Under the pieces are notes generated by a model. The model saw only the letters and a program-made list of their open reading frames with translations, made no database searches and was not told the origin of the DNA. Made by a program: the position numbers and the translations under genes. This document shows positions 14,212 through 17,016 of a DNA stretch of 17,016 bases, piece by piece; the stretch's first letter is position 1; every line of letters starts with the position of its first letter. Source of the DNA: Anaerolineales bacterium UBA3940 (GTDB taxonomy: Bacteria; Chloroflexota; Anaerolineae; Aggregatilineales; UBA3940); the NCBI GenBank assembly GCA_002385675.1, contig DGDY01000321.1:1-17016 (forward strand), read 5' to 3'.

Positions 14212-17016
14212 TTAGCGGATGTAAGGGATCTGCGGGACGACGCCCTCAAAGACGGTCGGCAGCCATACGTGGAAGGTGCTGCCCACGCCTTCCTCGCTCT
14301 CCACCCAGACGCGCCCGTTGTGCATCTCGACGATCTGCTGCACGATGGACAGGCCAAGGCCGGTGCCCGCCGTGCCGAAGACAATGGGGTGGCTCTCGCC
14401 CCGGTAGAAGCGCTCGAAGATACGATCCAGGTCTGCCGCCGGGATGCCGATGCCGGTGTCCTCCACGTCGATCTGCACGCCGCCGTCCTCGCGTGAGACG
14501 CGCACGGTGACGCGCCCCTCGTCCGGGGTGTACTGGTAGGCGTTGCCGACGAGGTTCGTTACCACCTGCGTGATGCGCCCGTAGTCCGCCTCGATGGTTG
14601 GGAGGTCGTCGTCGAACTCGGCCTGGAGCGTCAGGTTGCGGCCCTCCTGGTTCATGCGCCCCTCGAAGGTGTCGAGCACGTCGCGCATCAACTCGCGCAG
14701 GTCTATCGGCTGGATGTCCAGTTCAATGCGCCCCTGCTCGATGCGCGAGATGTCGAGCAGGTCGTTTACGAGCAGGCTGAGGCGGTCGGCGTTGTTCTTG
14801 ATGGTTTCGAGGAAGCGGCGCTGCTCGGCGGTCACCTCGCCCGCCGCGCCCATGAGCAGCAGGTCGGCATAGCCCTTGATGCTCGTCATCGGCGTGCGCA
14901 GTTCGTGCGACACCCGGGCGACGAACTCGCTCTTGATGCGGTCCGCCATGACCTCGCGCGTGATGTCGCGGAAGACCGATACCAGCCCCAGGTATTCACG
15001 ACCGTGCAGCACCGGCGACACGTGTACCGAGATAATGCGGTCCTCGACCTCGATCTGCTCGGAGAGGAACTCGCCGGTGTAGGAGAGCGGGTCGGCGCGC
15101 CAGCGCTCGATGGTCTGCGCCCAGGTTTCCGCGCCCGCACCGTACAGGCCGCTCAACTCGGAGGCAGGCCGCCCGAGCGCCTGCTCACGCGTCAGCCCGA
15201 GGGTGCGCTCCGCCGCCGCGTTGAACAGGATGATCTCGCCCGTCTGGTCGGTCACCATCACACCGTCGGCGACGGACTCGAGGATGGCCTGGCTCTTGGC
15301 CGCTTCGGTCTGCTGGCTGCGGAGCATCACGCCGAGGCGCTCCGCCTGCTCGCGGATCATGCGGTAAAGCTCGGCGTTGTTGATGCTGCCCGCGACCTGG
15401 TTGGCGGCGGCTTCAACAAGCCGCAGATGCCCCTCGTTGAACGCGCCGGGCGTATCGCTGTTGAAGAAGATGCAGCCCAGCACCACATCGTTGGCGATGA
15501 GCGGCGCGCCGATCAGCGAGCGGCGCGTTTCCGTGCCGGGGATCTTGACCCAGCGCGGGTCGGTCTGGACGTCGTCTATCAGGACGGACTCGCGGTGCTG
15601 GAGCACCCAGCCCGCCAGCCCTTCGTCGGTGCGCAGTTCGATACGGCGACCACCCGGCGGGAGCGGGCCGCTCGTCTGCATCGAGGCGCGGTGGATCAGC
15701 AGGTCGGAGTGCGGATCGACCAGGAACAGCACGCCGGTGTCCGCGCCGACCGCCTCGCCGACGAGGTCCATCGCGCGGCTGAGCACCATGTCGAGGTCGA
15801 GGCTGGCGGTCAGCTCCACCGCGATGCGGTACAGCGTGTCGATGCGGTCGCGCTCCTCGCGCAGTTCTCGCGTGCGCTCCTCGACGCGCTGCTCCAGCTC
15901 AGCAGAGAGCTTGACCATCTGCTCGTAGAGGTTGGCGTTCGACATGGCCGTCGCGACCTGCGCGGCGAAGGTGCGCATGAGCGCCAGGTCGTTGTCGTCG
16001 AGCGGGTCGTCGTCCCCGGCGGCGACGGTCAGCACGCCGAGCACCCTGTCATCGGCGATGATGGGCACGGCGATCTCGCTGCGCACCCAGGGGTGCGAGG
16101 GCAGTTCGTCCGTGCTGTTGGCGACATCGCGCAGGAAGATCGGCTCGCCGGTAGCGGCGGCACGCCCGACGATGCCCTTGCCGACCAGCGGTCGGGCCAC
16201 GTGCGCGGCGGCCTGACCGTAGCCGTGGCTGGCCTGCAGCGACAGGTGCGAGCCTTCCAGCGTATACAGCCCGATCAGCGGGTAGTGGAAGGCCTGTGCC
16301 AGCTCGCGCACGACGCGCTCGAAGATCTGCTGCAGGTCGAGCGCGGAGTTGACCACCCGCGAGACTTCCTGCAGCGTCGTCGTCTCGGAGAGCCGGTCCT
16401 CAAGCTCTTTGTACAGGCGCGCGTTCTCGATGGCGACGGCCACCTGCGTGGCGAGCGGGTTGAGCACGCGCAGGCTCGACTCGCCGAACGCGCCCTCACG
16501 CTCGAAGTCCTTTACGGCCAGCACCCCGGCGATCATGCCGCTGGTGAACGGCACCGCCAGCAGCGACTTCAGGCCCGGCTCGTTGTGCTCGAAGCCAAGC
16601 TCCGCGATCTCGACGGCAGCGCTGCGGCGGGTCAGCAGGGGCTGCCCGGAGTCGATCACGTGGTTGTACAGGTCGCGGCTGTAGCCTGCCGACGCGCCGG
16701 TGCGCGGCTCGCCGTCCACCACGTCGAGCGGGAAGGCGATCTGCCCGGTGGCCGGGTCGCGCAGGGCAATGGTCAGCGAGCGGATACCGAGCACCCGGTC
16801 AAGCTGCGGCGGCAGCAGGTGGTACAGGTCGTCGATGGAGATGATCTGCGTCAGCGCGCGGCTGATCTCATTCAGTGCGCTGAGTTCGACAAGCCGCGCC
16901 TCGGTCTGGTCGTGCAGGCGGGCGTTCTCCAGCGCCGTGGCGACGGAGGCGGCCAGCGCGCGGGCGGTGCGCGTGTCGCGGTCCTCAAAGCGGCGGTTCG
17001 GGTCGCGGTACCACAG
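14212..17016 (-). CDS. Multi-GAF/PAS hybrid-sensing histidine kinase (HisKA type), 5'-truncated
   Basis: The frame stays open to the right window edge. An apparent start at 16794 is an internal GTG, since conserved sequence continues upstream, so the N-terminus is missing. The visible 934 residues, counted from the edge, hold: the end of one GAF domain (1-34, ASVATALENARL); GAF about 43-205; GAF about 206-366; coiled coil 366-395 (LEQRVEERTRELREERD); GAF about 395-552; PAS about 574-688; HisKA with His704 in ARVSHELRTPMTSIKGYADLL; and HATPase about 800-921 with N821/N825, the G1 box DTGIGIP from 853 and the G2 box GTAGTGLGLSI from 881. No membrane segment is visible, so it is probably cytoplasmic. 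All catalytic boxes are intact. The receiver gene 27 bp downstream is the likely phosphate acceptor. The signals sensed by the GAF domains are unknown. Confidence 0.95.
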   Translation of the reverse strand: MWYRDPNRRFEDRDTRTARALAASVATALENARLHDQTEARLVELSALNEISRALTQIISIDDLYHLLPPQLDRVLGIRSLTIALRDPATGQIAFPLDVVDGEPRTGASAGYSRDLYNHVIDSGQPLLTRRSAAVEIAELGFEHNEPGLKSLLAVPFTSGMIAGVLAVKDFEREGAFGESSLRVLNPLATQVAVAIENARLYKELEDRLSETTTLQEVSRVVNSALDLQQIFERVVRELAQAFHYPLIGLYTLEGSHLSLQASHGYGQAAAHVARPLVGKGIVGRAAATGEPIFLRDVANSTDELPSHPWVRSEIAVPIIADDRVLGVLTVAAGDDDPLDDNDLALMRTFAAQVATAMSNANLYEQMVKLSAELEQRVEERTRELREERDRIDTLYRIAVELTASLDLDMVLSRAMDLVGEAVGADTGVLFLVDPHSDLLIHRASMQTSGPLPPGGRRIELRTDEGLAGWVLQHRESVLIDDVQTDPRWVKIPGTETRRSLIGAPLIANDVVLGCIFFNSDTPGAFNEGHLRLVEAAANQVAGSINNAELYRMIREQAERLGVMLRSQQTEAAKSQAILESVADGVMVTDQTGEIILFNAAAERTLGLTREQALGRPASELSGLYGAGAETWAQTIERWRADPLSYTGEFLSEQIEVEDRIISVHVSPVLHGREYLGLVSVFRDITREVMADRIKSEFVARVSHELRTPMTSIKGYADLLLMGAAGEVTAEQRRFLETIKNNADRLSLLVNDLLDISRIEQGRIELDIQPIDLRELMRDVLDTFEGRMNQEGRNLTLQAEFDDDLPTIEADYGRITQVVTNLVGNAYQYTPDEGRVTVRVSREDGGVQIDVEDTGIGIPAADLDRIFERFYRGESHPIVFGTAGTGLGLSIVQQIVEMHNGRVWVESEEGVGSTFHVWLPTVFEGVVPQIPYIR

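Noticed and set aside
16792..16794. GTG start for the right-hand kinase
   Set aside because: In-frame sequence upstream to the window edge encodes the end of a further GAF domain and linker (ASVATALENARL), so the GTG is internal.

Overview
This GC-rich window is most likely from a Chloroflexota bacterium, probably Anaerolineae-like. I infer this from the Thr-Pro-rich linkers behind lipoprotein signals, the large soluble GAF/PAS histidine kinases, an ADP-forming acetate--CoA ligase next to a stand-alone phosphotransacetylase-N-like protein, and intergenic GC-rich palindromes. No rRNA or other marker is present, so this is only an inference. The first 19 bases exactly match the Tn5/Nextera mosaic-end adaptor. 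The window therefore begins at a contig end carrying residual library sequence, and the leftmost gene is cut there.

Left to right: (1) 20-2696 (-) is a large PAS-PAS-GAF-GAF-GAF histidine kinase of the NarX/DesK (HisKA_3) type, cut before its ATPase domain. (2) 2795-2973 is a composite element of nested inverted repeats. (3) 3038-3733 (-) is phoU, with its own terminator and a palindrome over its ribosome binding site. (4) 8580 down to 4041 (-) is a probable transcription unit: a beta-propeller lipoprotein, an ADP-forming acetate--CoA ligase, and a P-loop/DRTGG protein resembling the N-terminal part of phosphotransacetylase. It ends at a strong terminator. (5) 9008-10984 (-) is a nine-haem c-type cytochrome lipoprotein. 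(6) A 509-bp region with inverted repeats separates it from (7) 11494-12159 (+), a NarL/FixJ response regulator and the only convincing plus-strand gene. (8) 12389-13507 (-) is a Tat-exported L,D-transpeptidase. (9) 17016 down to 13708 (-) is a two-gene operon: a multi-GAF/PAS HisKA-type sensor kinase, cut at the right edge, followed by a single-domain CheY-like receiver.

The main themes are signal transduction (two kinases, two regulators), energy conservation through acetyl-CoA to acetate plus ATP, surface electron transfer, and envelope maintenance. The HisKA_3 kinase at the left edge is a plausible but unproven partner for the orphan NarL-type regulator, since both belong to the NarX/NarL class. 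The CheY-like receiver almost certainly pairs with the kinase directly upstream of it.

I saw no CRISPR array, tRNA, rRNA, insertion sequence or recognisable defence system. The least explained parts are non-coding: the composite palindrome at 2795-2973, the repeat cluster at 11311-11471 in the likely leader of the response regulator, the operator-like cluster at 11163-11201, and an orphan promoter-terminator pair at 12215-12370.
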